In this document: one piece after another, positions 1 to 9,492 of the stretch | How the letters are laid out: every line of letters starts with the position of its first letter | Position numbering within the stretch: position 1 is the first letter of the stretch | From: Leifsonia virtsii | GTDB taxonomy: Bacteria > Actinomycetota > Actinomycetes > Actinomycetales > Microbacteriaceae | Direction: 5' to 3' | DNA length: 64,000 nt | Assembly (NCBI RefSeq): GCF_030433675.1 | Contig: NZ_JAROCB010000005.1 | Location: forward strand, 392,234-456,233 | Translations under genes and position numbers: made by a program | Notes under the pieces: model-generated | Told to the model about the DNA's origin: nothing | The model's input: only the letters and a program-made list of their open reading frames with translations | Database searches by the model: none

Positions 1-16
1 GCGTGGTGGAGGGTAC

Positions 17-1153
17 ATGGCTCGGATCGATCGCATCAGCGTCCACCGGCGGCTCGTCCCGCTGCGGCGGCCATTCGTCACCGCGGTGCGACGCGCAGAC
101 GTCGTGGATGCCCTGCTCGTGAGCATGGTCGACACCGACGGCCGCTCCGGCTGGGGCGAGGCTCCCGTCAGCTGGCGGGTGACCGGCGAGAGCCACGAGA
201 GCGTCGTCGCCGCGGTCGAGGGCCCGCTCTCCGAAGCCGTGCGGGGGATGCCCGGCGACGAGCCCGGCGCTGTGAGCGCGCGGCTCGCACACGCCGTCGT
301 CGGCAACCCGTCGGCCCGCATGGCGGTCGAGTGCGCGGTGTGGGACCTCGCGGCGCGGGCCGCAGGGGAACCCCTCCACCGGTACCTCGGCGGCTCGTCC
401 GCGGTGGTCGAGACCGACATGACGCTGTCCGCGGCGGTCACCGCTGCAGACGTGGCAGAGCTGCTCCGCACCGCCGAGGAGCACGTCGCCGACGGGTTCA
501 CCACGCTGAAGGTGAAGACCGGCGCGGGCGGCGACGACCTCCGCACGGTGGAGGCCGTCAGGGCGAGGGTCGGCGACGCCGTCGCGATCCGGGTGGACGC
601 CAACCAGGGGTGGGAGCCGGAGGAAGCTGTTCGCATCATCAACGCCTGGCGTGACGACGGTGTGGACGTGGAGCTGGTCGAGCAGCCCGTCCACCGCGAC
701 GACATCGACGGTCTCGCCTACGTCACCCGGCACACCACCACGCCGATCGTCGCCGACGAGACCGTCTGGACCTCCCGGAACCTGCGTGAGGTGCTGGCGA
801 GGGGAGCGGTCGACCGGGTCAACATCAAGCTCGCCAAGACCGGGGGCATCGCCGAGGCGATCGCGTTGGCCGACGCCGCGAAGGAGGCAGGGGTGTCCGT
901 GTTCGTCGGCTGCATGTCCGAGAGCCACGTCGGCATCGCCGCCGCGGCGGCGCTCGCGTCCCGGCTCCAGCAGACCAGCGGGTCGCACGGTGCGCACGAC
1001 CTCGACGCCGGGCTCTGGCTCTCCGCGAGCCCGGTCGAGGGCGGTGTGCAGTACGCCGGATCCGCCGTCCACCTCTCCGAGGCGCCGGGGACGGGGATCG
1101 AAAGGCTCGCGCCCGCCCTCGCCGACGCCGCTCCGATCGGAGGCCGGCGGTGA
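17..1153 (+). CDS. L-Ala-D/L-Glu (dipeptide) epimerase, enolase superfamily
   Basis: 378 residues. Muconate-cycloisomerase-type N-terminal capping domain (about 1-125) followed by the TIM barrel. Visible catalytic set: K165-x-K167 (in TLKVKTG), metal ligands D194 (VDANQGW), E222 (VEQPV) and D247 (ADE), barrel Lys K271, and a late D328-x-D330 (HDLDAGLW). A KxK/D-E-D/K set with a late DxD is typical of dipeptide epimerases, which convert L-Ala-D-Glu from murein peptides to L-Ala-L-Glu for degradation. The adjacent MurNAc-recovery operon fits that role. A purine-rich GTGGAGGG lies before the ATG. The exact dipeptide cannot be read from sequence; a related dipeptide or o-succinylbenzoate synthase activity is the main alternative. 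Confidence 0.82.
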   Translation: MARIDRISVHRRLVPLRRPFVTAVRRADVVDALLVSMVDTDGRSGWGEAPVSWRVTGESHESVVAAVEGPLSEAVRGMPGDEPGAVSARLAHAVVGNPSARMAVECAVWDLAARAAGEPLHRYLGGSSAVVETDMTLSAAVTAADVAELLRTAEEHVADGFTTLKVKTGAGGDDLRTVEAVRARVGDAVAIRVDANQGWEPEEAVRIINAWRDDGVDVELVEQPVHRDDIDGLAYVTRHTTTPIVADETVWTSRNLREVLARGAVDRVNIKLAKTGGIAEAIALADAAKEAGVSVFVGCMSESHVGIAAAAALASRLQQTSGSHGAHDLDAGLWLSASPVEGGVQYAGSAVHLSEAPGTGIERLAPALADAAPIGGRR

Positions 1154-1638
1154 CGCGGCTGCGCCCTGTCGGGCTCCAGGACCTCGGCGAGGTCGTCGCG
1201 ATCTTCCTGGACTGCTGGGCGCTCAGCTACCGGGAGGTGATGCCGGCCGAGCTGGTCGAGCGGATGACGCCCGATGCCGCCGAAGCGCTGTGGGAGCGGA
1301 GTCTCGCCGCTCCAGGCATGGACTTCCTCGGGGCAGAGGGGCCGGACGGGCGGCTCGCGGGCATCGTCGGGTTCCGCCTCACTGCTCCGGGGGTCGGCTA
1401 CGTCAGCTCCCTCTATGTCTCGCCCCACGCGCAGGGCGGCGGGTTCGGGCGTCGCCTCCTGGCCGCCGCCGAGGGGGAGCTGGCGGACCGCGGCGCGACC
1501 ACCGCCCGCCTGTGGGTCTTCGAGCAGAACGAGCCGTCGAGGCGCTTCTACGAGCGCTCCGGCTGGGAGGCGGACGGCACGCGCGAGACCCTGCCCGAGT
1601 GGGGCGTGCCGCAGATCGGGATGGCGAAGCGGCTCTGA
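1150..1638 (+). CDS. GNAT-family N-acetyltransferase
   Basis: 162 residues, GTG start inside the GTGA that ends the epimerase, so the two are translationally coupled. Single GNAT domain: beta-strand YVSSLYVSP followed by the acetyl-CoA pyrophosphate loop HAQGGGFGRRLL, then LWVFEQNEPSRRFYERSGW, the usual C-terminal motif in which N and Y contact CoA. Such enzymes transfer acetyl groups to amines. Coupling to a dipeptide epimerase suggests a small amino compound, perhaps an amino acid or muropeptide part, but the substrate is unknown. The stop lies one base from the convergent stop of the RpiR-type regulator. Confidence 0.8.
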   Translation: MTRLRPVGLQDLGEVVAIFLDCWALSYREVMPAELVERMTPDAAEALWERSLAAPGMDFLGAEGPDGRLAGIVGFRLTAPGVGYVSSLYVSPHAQGGGFGRRLLAAAEGELADRGATTARLWVFEQNEPSRRFYERSGWEADGTRETLPEWGVPQIGMAKRL

Positions 1639-1639
1639 G

Positions 1640-2551
1640 TCAGCTGCCGTTCCGGCGCGGGCGCCTGCGGCCCTCCACCGCGGCGAGGGAGGCGGTGAGC
1701 GCATCCGCCACCGACTCGGGATGCCGCTGGGCCACGCCCATGAAGATGACGTCGACGATCATCAGCTGCGCCATGCGGCTGGACATCGCGCCGTAACGGA
1801 AGCGCGTCTCCCGCGATGCCGTTGTCAGCACGGCGTCCGCCATCTGGGCGAGCGGCGAGTTCGGGAAGTTGGTGACCGCGACGGTGAAAGCGCCCGCCCG
1901 GTGCGCGGTCTCGATCGCGGAGAGCGCCTCCTCGGTCTCCCCGGAGTGCGAGAACGCGATCGCCACCGACCCGGGCCGGAGGACCGCGGCGCTGGTGAGG
2001 GCCAGGTGGGCGTCCGTCCACGCGTTCGCGATGTAGCCGATGCGTCGGAGCTTCTGGCCGAGGTCCTGCGCGGCCAGGCCGCTGGAGGCGGAGCCGTACA
2101 CGTCGGTGATGGGTGCGTCGATGATCGCCGTGACGACGCGGTCGACCTCGTCGAGGTCGAGCAGCTCGGCGGTCTCCTCGACCGCCCGCGCCTCCTGGAA
2201 GGCCAGCTTGCGGACGACGTCCCGCGTGGAGTCGGTCGGGTCGATGTCGCCCTCGGAGACGCCGAACTGGTAGCGCCGCCCGGTCTCGTCGACCGCCGCG
2301 CGCGCGAGCGCGAGGCAGAAGCCCTTGTAGCCGTCGAACCCGACGCTGCGGCAGAACCGCGCGACGGTGGCGGTCGAGGTCCCGCAGCGGGCCGCGAGCT
2401 CGGTGATGCTCAGGTTCGCCACCTCGGCGGGGGAGGCCAGGGCGGCCTGCGCGATCAGCTGCTCGCTGCGCCGCAGCATGGGCAGCGCCTGACGCAAGCG
2501 CACCAGGATGTCCTCCGTCAACACTGCCTCCTCGTCGTCGTTCAGGTTCAC
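1640..2551 (-). CDS. MurR/RpiR-family transcriptional regulator
   Basis: 303 residues with GTG start. N-terminal RpiR helix-turn-helix (about 1-80; ITELAARCGTSTATVARFCRSVGFDGYK carries the recognition helix) and C-terminal SIS sugar-phosphate-binding domain (about 125-265; VYGSASSGLAAQDL and AFSHSGETEEAL are the phosphosugar loops). MurR/RpiR proteins usually repress amino-sugar genes and respond to a sugar phosphate; MurNAc-6-P is the known MurR effector. It is transcribed divergently from the importer-murQ-anmK operon, so it is the probable regulator of that operon through the shared AT-rich region 2552-2706. The effector is inferred from context. Confidence 0.88.
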   Translation of the reverse strand: MNLNDDEEAVLTEDILVRLRQALPMLRRSEQLIAQAALASPAEVANLSITELAARCGTSTATVARFCRSVGFDGYKGFCLALARAAVDETGRRYQFGVSEGDIDPTDSTRDVVRKLAFQEARAVEETAELLDLDEVDRVVTAIIDAPITDVYGSASSGLAAQDLGQKLRRIGYIANAWTDAHLALTSAAVLRPGSVAIAFSHSGETEEALSAIETAHRAGAFTVAVTNFPNSPLAQMADAVLTTASRETRFRYGAMSSRMAQLMIVDVIFMGVAQRHPESVADALTASLAAVEGRRRPRRNGS

Positions 2552-2590
2552 CGTAGCGGCACCCCATTGGACTTACCGCGTCCATCGTGC

Positions 2591-2627
2591 TAAATAATTT
2601 ACAACTTGGAAACGCAAGAGGAATATT
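2591..2627 (+). promoter_or_regulatory. Candidate promoter and operator of the muropeptide operon
   Basis: An AT-rich island in a GC-rich genome. A perfect 11-base palindrome TAAATAATTTA (2591-2601) overlaps a -35-like TTTACA (2598-2603); a -10-like AATATT follows at 2622-2627 after 18 bases. The position next to an RpiR-type gene makes it a likely operator. Boxes and function are inferred from sequence alone. Confidence 0.45.
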
Positions 2628-2649
2628 TTTCTCATAGCGTTGATCCCGG

Positions 2650-2666
2650 CAACGTCGCCGACGTTG
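2650..2666. promoter_or_regulatory. Dyad in the 5' leader of the muropeptide operon
   Basis: CAACGTC-GCC-GACGTTG, a perfect 7-bp inverted repeat with a 3-base centre, lies between the candidate -10 box and the ribosome-binding site (AAGGAGG, 2694-2700). It could be a second regulator site or a small leader hairpin. Confidence 0.35.
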
Positions 2667-2706
2667 TTGCTCACAGCAGGCGCAACACCTACCAAGGAGG
2701 CCCGAA

Positions 2707-4254
2707 ATGAAGGTCAACCGCAACGGACGGCACGCGATCGCCGCCGGTGCCGCGGTTGCCGTCGCATCCATGCTGCTCGCTGGATGCACCGGTACCAGCA
2801 GTTCCCCCACCGCGTCCGCGAACCCGAACGCCACCCTCGTCTTCGGCATCACTGCCGACCCGACCCAGACGATCCCGTGGACGACGACCTCCGAGCAGTC
2901 CGTGCAGGTGCTCTCGCAGATCTACAGCCCGCTGCTGACGACCGACAAGAACGACAAGCCGGTCGCGAACCTCGCCGCCCTCCCGAAGGTCTCCGAGGAC
3001 GGCCTGACCTACACGTTCACCCTCAAGGACGGCCTGAAGTTCAGCAACGGGTCCGCTCTCGACTCCACCGACGTGAAGTACACGTACGAGAAGATCATGG
3101 ACCCGGCGTCCAAGGCCAGCTCGCGGTCCTACTTCGCCTCGGTCGCCTCCATCGACGCACCGTCGCCGACCTCGGTCGTCGTGCACCTGAAGAAGCCGGA
3201 CGCGTCCTTCCCGTCCGGCCTCACCGCGGTGAACACCGGCATCGTGCCCTCCGACGTGCCGGTCGACAGCCTCCAGACCACCCCCGTCGGCTCCGGACCG
3301 TACAAGTGGACCGGGCGCGTCGCCAACGAGTCCATCTCGCTCGAGCGCAACCCCGACTTCTTCGGCGGCAAGCCCGGAGCGGCCAAGGTCGAGTTCCGGA
3401 TCATCCCCGACGACCAGTCGATGGTGTCGGCGCTGAAGACCGGGTCGGTCGACGTCGCGATCTTCGACAACCCGGTGACCGCCAAGACGGCCGTGTCGAA
3501 CAAGACCAAGTCGATGGAGGCCAGCTCGCTGCAGTACCACGTGCTCCAGCTGCGCGCCGCCTCGCCGGTGCTCGCCAACGTGAACTCGCGGCTCGCGATC
3601 CAGTGCGCCATCTCGCGTCAGGACGTGATCGACACCGCAGCCCTCGGCTCCGGCACCGTGACGGGCCCGATCACCTCCCCGGAGTACCGCTCCGACCCGA
3701 ACGCCCAGCCGTGCGCGAAGCAGGACCTCAAGAAGGCCAAGGAGTACCTGCAGAAGGCGGGAACGCCCGACGGCTTCACGCTCAACGTGATGACCTCGCA
3801 GGGGCTGTACTCCACGGCCGTCGACGAGGCGCAGAACGTGCAGGCGCAGCTCGGCAAGGTCGGCATCAAGGTCAACGTGCAGGCGCTCGACTCCAACGCC
3901 TACGTGCAAAAGTGGCTCGCCGGCGACTTCGACGCGGCGATCGCCCAGAACGCGGGCAGCGCCGACCCGAACACCATGTACGCGCGCTACTTCACCACCG
4001 GCGGCACCTACAACAAGGTGGCAGGCTACAGCTCGCCCGAGCTGGACAGCCTCTTCGCCGAGGGCATCGCGACGACCGACACCGCCAAGCGCAAGGCGGT
4101 GTACGAGAAGCTGTCGAAGGAGCTCGTCGACAACGCCGCCTGGATCTGGCTCTTCACGCCGAAGGAGTACATCGTGCTCAACTCCAGCGTGAACGGCTTC
4201 GAGGCCCGCTACGACGCCGACGTGTCCACCCTGTGGAAGGCGACCCTCTCCTGA
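2707..4254 (+). CDS. ABC transporter substrate-binding lipoprotein, peptide (SBP_bac_5) family
   Basis: 515 residues. Lipoprotein signal peptide with lipobox LLAGC, lipidated Cys27, followed by a Ser/Thr-rich linker. The mature part is a family-5 peptide-binding protein: ATLVFGITADPTQTIPW start, SEDGLTYTFTLKDGLKFSNG and the PVGSGPYKWTG strand are characteristic. It sits outside the membrane and delivers ligand to the two permeases encoded next. A perfect AAGGAGG with six-base spacing sets the start. In an operon with murQ and anmK the likely ligand is a cell-wall peptide or muropeptide, as for E. coli MppA; the actual ligand is inferred. Confidence 0.9.
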   Translation: MKVNRNGRHAIAAGAAVAVASMLLAGCTGTSSSPTASANPNATLVFGITADPTQTIPWTTTSEQSVQVLSQIYSPLLTTDKNDKPVANLAALPKVSEDGLTYTFTLKDGLKFSNGSALDSTDVKYTYEKIMDPASKASSRSYFASVASIDAPSPTSVVVHLKKPDASFPSGLTAVNTGIVPSDVPVDSLQTTPVGSGPYKWTGRVANESISLERNPDFFGGKPGAAKVEFRIIPDDQSMVSALKTGSVDVAIFDNPVTAKTAVSNKTKSMEASSLQYHVLQLRAASPVLANVNSRLAIQCAISRQDVIDTAALGSGTVTGPITSPEYRSDPNAQPCAKQDLKKAKEYLQKAGTPDGFTLNVMTSQGLYSTAVDEAQNVQAQLGKVGIKVNVQALDSNAYVQKWLAGDFDAAIAQNAGSADPNTMYARYFTTGGTYNKVAGYSSPELDSLFAEGIATTDTAKRKAVYEKLSKELVDNAAWIWLFTPKEYIVLNSSVNGFEARYDADVSTLWKATLS

Positions 4255-4260
4255 CCGCGC

Positions 4261-4289
4261 GCCGGGGCGGGCCGAGCGCCCGCCCCGGC
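4261..4289 (+). other. Intercistronic hairpin between binding-protein and permease genes
   Basis: Perfect 12-bp stem: GCCGGGGCGGGC (4261-4272), loop CGAGC, GCCCGCCCCGGC (4278-4289), six bases after the lipoprotein stop and with no T-run. Such stems commonly stabilise the 3' end of the upstream message and reduce read-through, giving more binding protein than permease. Confidence 0.55.
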
Positions 4290-4309
4290 ACCCGAACCCC
4301 ACGGCTCCC

Positions 4310-5287
4310 ATGACTCGATTCCTGCACCTCCTCCGCCATCCCGTCACCCGGCGGGTCGGCGAGGCGATCCTCACCCTCATCGGGGTGTCCATCCTCACCT
4401 TCGTGATCCTCCGGGTCGTCCCCGGCAACCAGATCACCGCCGCCTACGGCACCGCCGCGGGCGACCTGACCCAGGAGCAGATCCGGCAGCTGGAGTCGTA
4501 CTACGGCATCGACAAGCCGCCGATCGTTCAGTACTTCGACTGGCTCGGCGGCGTGCTGACCGGCAACCTCGGGGTCAACACCACCTCGCACCAGAGCGTC
4601 GTGCAGATGACCGCGCAGGCGCTGCCCAACACCATCGAGCTGGCGCTGTTCTCGATCGTCATCGGACTGCTGCTCGGCATCCCCGGCGGTGTGTTCGCCG
4701 CCAATCGGCCCGGCCGCTTCGGCGACAACGTCACTCAGTTCGGGAGCCTCCTCGCACTGTCCATCCCGTCGTTCCTGCTCGCGACCGTGCTGGCGACGTG
4801 GCTGGCCAACTCGTTCGGCTGGTACCCCAACGGCGAGGGGTACAAGACGCTGCTCCAGGATCCGGCGCTCAACCTGCAGCAGATGATCCTGCCCGCGCTG
4901 GTGCTCGGCATCAGCATCGCGCCACCGGTGCTGCAGACGACGCGGACCGCGATCCTCTCCATCCGCGCGGAGGACTACATCCGCACAGCCCGTGCCAAGG
5001 GCGTCCCCGAGCGGCGCCTGCGGGTGAGGCACGTGCTGCGGAACGCACTCATCCCCGTCGTCACGATGACCGGCCTGCAGTTCGGCTTCCTCCTCGGCGG
5101 CGCCCTCGTCGCCGAGCAGATCTTCGCGATCCCGGGCATCGGACGCCAGGTCCTGCTCGGGCTGAACCAGAAGGAGTACGCCGTGGTGCAGAGCACGGTG
5201 CTGATCATCGCCACGATGTTCGTGCTGGTGAACCTCCTCACCGACCTCGTCTACCGGGTCGTCGACCCGAAGGTGCGTGTCCGGTGA
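4310..5287 (+). CDS. ABC transporter permease, DppB/OppB type
   Basis: 325 residues, six predicted membrane segments. The N-terminus (EAILTLIGVSILTFVILRVVPG) is the classic first helix of DppB-like permeases, with a periplasmic loop before helix 2. The cytoplasmic EAA loop (DYIRTARAKGVPERRLRVRH) contacts the ATPase. It pairs with the DppC-type permease that begins inside its stop codon (GTGA overlap) and imports the substrate bound by the upstream lipoprotein. Its start lies 55 bases after the lipoprotein gene, beyond the hairpin. Confidence 0.92.
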   Translation: MTRFLHLLRHPVTRRVGEAILTLIGVSILTFVILRVVPGNQITAAYGTAAGDLTQEQIRQLESYYGIDKPPIVQYFDWLGGVLTGNLGVNTTSHQSVVQMTAQALPNTIELALFSIVIGLLLGIPGGVFAANRPGRFGDNVTQFGSLLALSIPSFLLATVLATWLANSFGWYPNGEGYKTLLQDPALNLQQMILPALVLGISIAPPVLQTTRTAILSIRAEDYIRTARAKGVPERRLRVRHVLRNALIPVVTMTGLQFGFLLGGALVAEQIFAIPGIGRQVLLGLNQKEYAVVQSTVLIIATMFVLVNLLTDLVYRVVDPKVRVR

Positions 5288-6177
5288 GCGCCGCGACCGG
5301 CATGAGCAACGTCCCCGACGTCGCCATCGACTCCAGCCGCCGCTCGCACACGTGGATCGCGGCCTTCCGCACCGTTCCGGGGATCACCGGGCTGGTGCTG
5401 ATGGCGGTGGTCGTCGTGCTCGCCCTGCTCGCCGCGTTCGGCCTGACGCCGTACAACCCGGCGCACCAGAACGTCTCGGAGGCGCTGAGCGCGCCGAGTG
5501 CGAAGCACTGGTTCGGCACGGACCAGTTCGGCCGCGACACGTTCTCCCGCGTCGCCGCCGGGCTGGCCAACTCGCTGCTGATCGCGGTGGTGTCCGTGGC
5601 GGCAGCCGCGGTGGTCGGCACCTTGATCGGCGTTCTCGCCGGATTCTTCCTCGGGGTGACGGACCGTGTGGTGGGCATCGTGACGAACGTGCTGTTCGCC
5701 TTCCCCTCGCTGCTGCTCGCGCTGGCGCTCGCCGCCACGCTGCAGCGCAGCTGGCTGACCGTGGCGATCGCGATCGCCGTCGTCTACATGCCGATCTTCG
5801 CCCGCGTCGCGCGGGGACCCGTGCTGACGCTGCGCACGGCCGACTACGTCCAGGCGTCCACGGCCATCGGCCGACGGCGCTTCTCGACGCTGTTCGCCCA
5901 CGTCATCCCGAACATGCGCGGCATCCTCGTGGTGCAGATCACGCTGTCGCTGTCGTGGGCGATCCTCACCGAGGCCGCGCTGAGCTTCCTCGGGTTCGGG
6001 ACGCCGCCCCCGGCCGCCTCCCTCGGCGGCATGGTCTACGAGGCGCAGGCGCTGACCAGCGTCGCCCCGTGGATGCTGCTCTTCCCCGGCGCCGCGCTGA
6101 TCTGCGCCGTCATCGGGCTGAACCTGCTCGGCGACGGCCTGCGTGCCGCCCTCGACCCCAAGACCGGAGGCCGATGA
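5284..6177 (+). CDS. ABC transporter permease, DppC/OppC type
   Basis: 297 residues from a GTG that overlaps the previous stop by four bases. N-terminal OppC-like segment, [16 protein letters not shown] (family signature), then five further membrane helices; the EAA loop is [18 protein letters not shown]. Second membrane subunit of the peptide-type importer. The reading frame stays open far upstream, but those extensions lie inside dppB-like coding sequence, so the GTG at 5284 is preferred. It overlaps the murQ start (ATGA), showing coupling of transport and catabolism. Confidence 0.92.
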   Translation: MSAATGMSNVPDVAIDSSRRSHTWIAAFRTVPGITGLVLMAVVVVLALLAAFGLTPYNPAHQNVSEALSAPSAKHWFGTDQFGRDTFSRVAAGLANSLLIAVVSVAAAAVVGTLIGVLAGFFLGVTDRVVGIVTNVLFAFPSLLLALALAATLQRSWLTVAIAIAVVYMPIFARVARGPVLTLRTADYVQASTAIGRRRFSTLFAHVIPNMRGILVVQITLSLSWAILTEAALSFLGFGTPPPAASLGGMVYEAQALTSVAPWMLLFPGAALICAVIGLNLLGDGLRAALDPKTGGR

Positions 6178-7109
6178 TGGCTGCGAACTCGCCCGATGCC
6201 GAACTCGACGAGCTGATGACCGAGGCGGTGGCCGACGACGACCTGATGCTCGACGAGCTGAGCGTCGCGGAGCTGGTCACCCTGATGAACGACCGCGACG
6301 CCCTCATCCCCGGGGCGGTGCGGGATGCGCTGCCGACGATCATCTCGGCGATCGAGGAGACCTCCGACCGTGTGCGCGCCGGAGGCCGGATCATCTACGT
6401 CGGCGCCGGAACCAGCGGGCGGCTCGGCGTGCTCGACGCGTCCGAGATCCCGCCCACGTTCGGCACGGACGGCAACATCGTCCTCGGCCTGATCGCGGGC
6501 GGACCGACCGCCCTGGTCAGCTCGATCGAGGCGGCGGAGGACAGCGAGGAGACCGGGCGCCGCGACCTGGAGCGCGTCGCGCCGGGCCCCCTCGACACCG
6601 TCGTCGGCATCGCCTCCAGCGGCCGGACCCCGTACGTGCTCGGAGCGCTGGCCCTCGCCAACGAGAGCGGCTCGCTCACCGTCGGCCTGTCCTGCAACCT
6701 GGACACCCCGATCTCGGCGATCTCCCGGCACGGCATCGAGATCGCAGTCGGTCCGGAGGTCGTCACCGGATCGACGCGGCTGGGCGCGGGAACCGCGACC
6801 AAGCTGGTGCTCAACATGATCTCCACCATCAGCATGATCAGGCTCGGCAAGACGTACAAGACGCTCATGGTCGACGTGAAGGCGACCAACGCGAAGCTGG
6901 TGCGCCGCGCCGTCCGGATCGTCACCCTGGCCACCGGAACGGACGACGAGACGGCCCGGGTCGCTCTCGACGCGGCGGACTGGAACGCGAAGCTCGCGAT
7001 CGCGACGATCGTCACCGGCATGACCGTCGACGACGCCCGGCAGGCGCTGGACGATGCGGCCGGCGTGCTGCGCACGGTGGTGGCCTCGGCTCCGAAGGCG
7101 ACCTCCTGA
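6174..7109 (+). CDS. murQ: N-acetylmuramic acid 6-phosphate etherase
   Basis: 311 residues. Cytoplasmic lyase that hydrolyses the lactyl ether of MurNAc-6-P to GlcNAc-6-P and D-lactate. The SIS-fold signature [16 protein letters not shown] is intact; E91 and E122 (in EAAEDS) match the spacing of E. coli catalytic residues E83 and E114. Length is normal for the family (about 300). Tandem ATG ATG codons (6174, 6177) give two possible starts three bases apart; the first overlaps the permease stop. The product sugar phosphate would feed NagA/NagB elsewhere; the lactate has a dedicated dehydrogenase candidate in the same operon. Confidence 0.96.
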   Translation: MMAANSPDAELDELMTEAVADDDLMLDELSVAELVTLMNDRDALIPGAVRDALPTIISAIEETSDRVRAGGRIIYVGAGTSGRLGVLDASEIPPTFGTDGNIVLGLIAGGPTALVSSIEAAEDSEETGRRDLERVAPGPLDTVVGIASSGRTPYVLGALALANESGSLTVGLSCNLDTPISAISRHGIEIAVGPEVVTGSTRLGAGTATKLVLNMISTISMIRLGKTYKTLMVDVKATNAKLVRRAVRIVTLATGTDDETARVALDAADWNAKLAIATIVTGMTVDDARQALDDAAGVLRTVVASAPKATS

Positions 7110-8317
7110 TGCGCGTCCTCGGCATGATCTCCGGCACCTCGCACGACGGCATCGACATCGCCGTCGTGGACTTCGCCGACGACGCGGACGGCGTGACCGC
7201 CGCGATCGAGTACACCACCTCCACTCCGTACTCGCCCGGACTGAGGGAGCGGCTGCGGGCGGCGCTCCCGCCCGCGCCGGTCGGCTTCGACGTCGCGTGC
7301 GAGCTCGACACGCTGATCGGCCAGGAGTTCGGTGCGGCCGCGGCCGCCGCCGTGCGCGCCCACGGCCAGGCCGGCTTCGGCCCGGTGGACCTCGTCTGCT
7401 CGCACGGGCAGACCGTGTTCCACTGGATCGCCGACGGCCGCGCGCTCGGGACGCTGCAGCTCGGACAGCCGGCCTGGATCGCGGAGGCCACGGGCCTCCC
7501 GGTGCTGTCGGACCTGCGTGCGGCGGACATCGCCGCGGGCGGGCAGGGGGCGCCGCTCGTGCCCATCCTCGACACGATCCTCCTCACCGCGGACGCGGAG
7601 GAGGGCCGCCGCGCGGGCGCCCTCAACCTCGGCGGCATCTCCAACGTCACCGTCGTCGCCTCCGGCGAGGAGCCGGCGGCGTGGGACATCGGACCCGCCA
7701 ACGCCCTCATCGACGCGGTGGTCACGGCCGACGCCGGGACCCCGGACGGCTTCGACCGAGACGGCCGGCTGGCGGCGGCCGGCACCGTCGACGACGAGCT
7801 CCTCGAGCAGCTCCTCGCGGAGCCGTACTACGCGCTGCCGACGCCGAAGAGCACCGGCAAGGAGCTGTTCCACTTCGACTACGTCCTCGAGCACCTGGCC
7901 CGCCGCGGCGCAGATCTCGCGCTCGCCGACGTCGTCGCCACGCTGACCGAGCTGACCGCGCGGACGGTGGCGGACGCCGTCCGGGCCGCCGGCGTCGAGT
8001 CGCTGCTGGTCTCCGGCGGCGGCGTCCGCAACCCCGTCCTGCTCGGGCGCATCGCCGAGCTGCTGCCGGAGGTGCAGGTGCGCACGAGCGACGCCGTGGG
8101 CGTCCCGTCCGACGACAAGGAGGCCGTCGCCTTCGCCTTGATCGGCTGGGCGAGCGCGAGCGGGCTGCCCGGCAACGTCCCGAGCTGCACGGGAGCCTCG
8201 GGCGGACGGGTGCTGGGGCGGCTCAGCCCGGCGCCGGGTACTCCGCTGCCGTCCACGGGCGTGCGCGAGGCCTGGCCGCGCGTGACGTTCCGGGCGAGCG
8301 AGGGAGCCGCAGGATGA
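7109..8317 (+). CDS. anmK: Anhydro-N-acetylmuramic acid kinase
   Basis: 402 residues. Converts 1,6-anhydro-MurNAc with ATP and water to MurNAc-6-P, the MurQ substrate. The N-terminal ATP phosphate loop [18 protein letters not shown] is present (the family usually reads SGTSxDGxD), as are CSHGQTVFH, the sugar-binding GQPAWIAE segment and NLGGISNVT. Start ATG shares its A with the murQ stop. Gene order murQ-anmK joins the two successive steps of muropeptide recycling. Anhydro-MurNAc arises from lytic transglycosylase action, so the operon can serve recycling as well as scavenging. Confidence 0.95.
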   Translation: MRVLGMISGTSHDGIDIAVVDFADDADGVTAAIEYTTSTPYSPGLRERLRAALPPAPVGFDVACELDTLIGQEFGAAAAAAVRAHGQAGFGPVDLVCSHGQTVFHWIADGRALGTLQLGQPAWIAEATGLPVLSDLRAADIAAGGQGAPLVPILDTILLTADAEEGRRAGALNLGGISNVTVVASGEEPAAWDIGPANALIDAVVTADAGTPDGFDRDGRLAAAGTVDDELLEQLLAEPYYALPTPKSTGKELFHFDYVLEHLARRGADLALADVVATLTELTARTVADAVRAAGVESLLVSGGGVRNPVLLGRIAELLPEVQVRTSDAVGVPSDDKEAVAFALIGWASASGLPGNVPSCTGASGGRVLGRLSPAPGTPLPSTGVREAWPRVTFRASEGAAG

Positions 8318-9492
8318 GCCGGCTCGACCCGTACGTCGACCGCCTGCTCCGGCTCGGCGGCGCCGACGCACACCCCGCATCGGCGATCGTCGGCGTCCGC
8401 ACCGCCGGCGGTTCCGACGTCGCGGTCGGCGGCTGGGCGGCGGCGGCCTCGGAGACGGCCCCGGCCGTCCCGATGCGCCGCGACCTCCTCCTCGACCTCG
8501 CCTCGGTCACCAAGGTCGCCGCGACGACGGTCCTCGTCATGCGTCTCGTCGACGACGGCCGGATCGCGCTCGACGAGAAGGCACACCGGCTGCTGCCCGC
8601 GTTCACCGGCGCAGGCAAGGACGACGTCACCCTCGAACAGCTCCTGACGCACACGGCGGGGCTGCAGTCGTGGTGGCCGCTGTACCTGGAGACCACCGAC
8701 CGGGACGACGCCCTCCTGCGCGCCCAGCAGCTGCCTCTCGCCGCCGCGCCGGGGACCGCCTGGAGCTACTCCGACCTCGGCCTGATCCTCGCCGGCACGA
8801 TCGTCGAGCGCGTCACCGGCCTCGGCCTCCGTGAGGCGTACCGCGCGCTCGTCGCCGAGCCGCTCGGCCTCGCCGGCACCTACGGTCCCGTGCCGCAGGA
8901 CTCCGCCGTCACGAGCGCGGACAGCGACGCATACGAGTACGGGATGGTCGCCACCGGCGAGCCCTACCCGGTGCCGTTCCGCGTCGACGGCTTCGCCGGC
9001 TGGCGCGACCGCCCGCTGCGCGGCGAGGTGAACGACGGCAATGCCGCTCACGCGCTCGGCGGCGTCTCCGGCCACGCCGGCCTCTTCTCCACCGTCGACG
9101 ACCTGCTCGCGCTCGGCGCCGCTCTGCGCGACGGCGCGTTCGTCTCCGAACCGGTGCTTCGGCGCTTCGCCCGGCCGTCCCCGCTGAACCCGGGTCAGGC
9201 GGTCGGCTTCCGCCGCAGCAGCCTGCGCTCGGGCGTCGACACGGTCACGGTGCTCGGGCACAGCGGGTTCACCGGGACCTGGTTCGGCTTCGGTCTGGAG
9301 GCCGACGTCGTCGTCGCGGCCGCCGCGATGCGGCTCTCCGGCGTGGTCGGACCGCTCCCGGCGCGCGGCGACCGCCCGCGCATCCCGGCGCTCGTCACAG
9401 GCGACGCCATCCAGTCCGTCCTGCTCGACGCGGCCGCCGACGCGCTCGCGGCCGCCGCCTCTCCCGTCACAACGAACGCCGAGGAACGATGA
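8314..9492 (+). CDS. Beta-lactamase-fold serine hydrolase
   Basis: 392 residues with the class C/PBP-like active site: S64-V-T-K67 (SxxK) in [12 protein letters not shown]152-S-D in WSYSDLG, and a GHSGFTG strand in place of the KTG box. No signal peptide is visible, so it is probably cytoplasmic. It overlaps anmK (ATGA) and the ATPase gene. A beta-lactamase-related gene (ybbE) also lies in the B. subtilis MurNAc cluster, which supports a role on muropeptides, for instance as D,D-peptidase, amidase or esterase. Substrate unknown; antibiotic hydrolysis is unlikely from context. Confidence 0.85.
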   Translation: MSRLDPYVDRLLRLGGADAHPASAIVGVRTAGGSDVAVGGWAAAASETAPAVPMRRDLLLDLASVTKVAATTVLVMRLVDDGRIALDEKAHRLLPAFTGAGKDDVTLEQLLTHTAGLQSWWPLYLETTDRDDALLRAQQLPLAAAPGTAWSYSDLGLILAGTIVERVTGLGLREAYRALVAEPLGLAGTYGPVPQDSAVTSADSDAYEYGMVATGEPYPVPFRVDGFAGWRDRPLRGEVNDGNAAHALGGVSGHAGLFSTVDDLLALGAALRDGAFVSEPVLRRFARPSPLNPGQAVGFRRSSLRSGVDTVTVLGHSGFTGTWFGFGLEADVVVAAAAMRLSGVVGPLPARGDRPRIPALVTGDAIQSVLLDAAADALAAAASPVTTNAEER

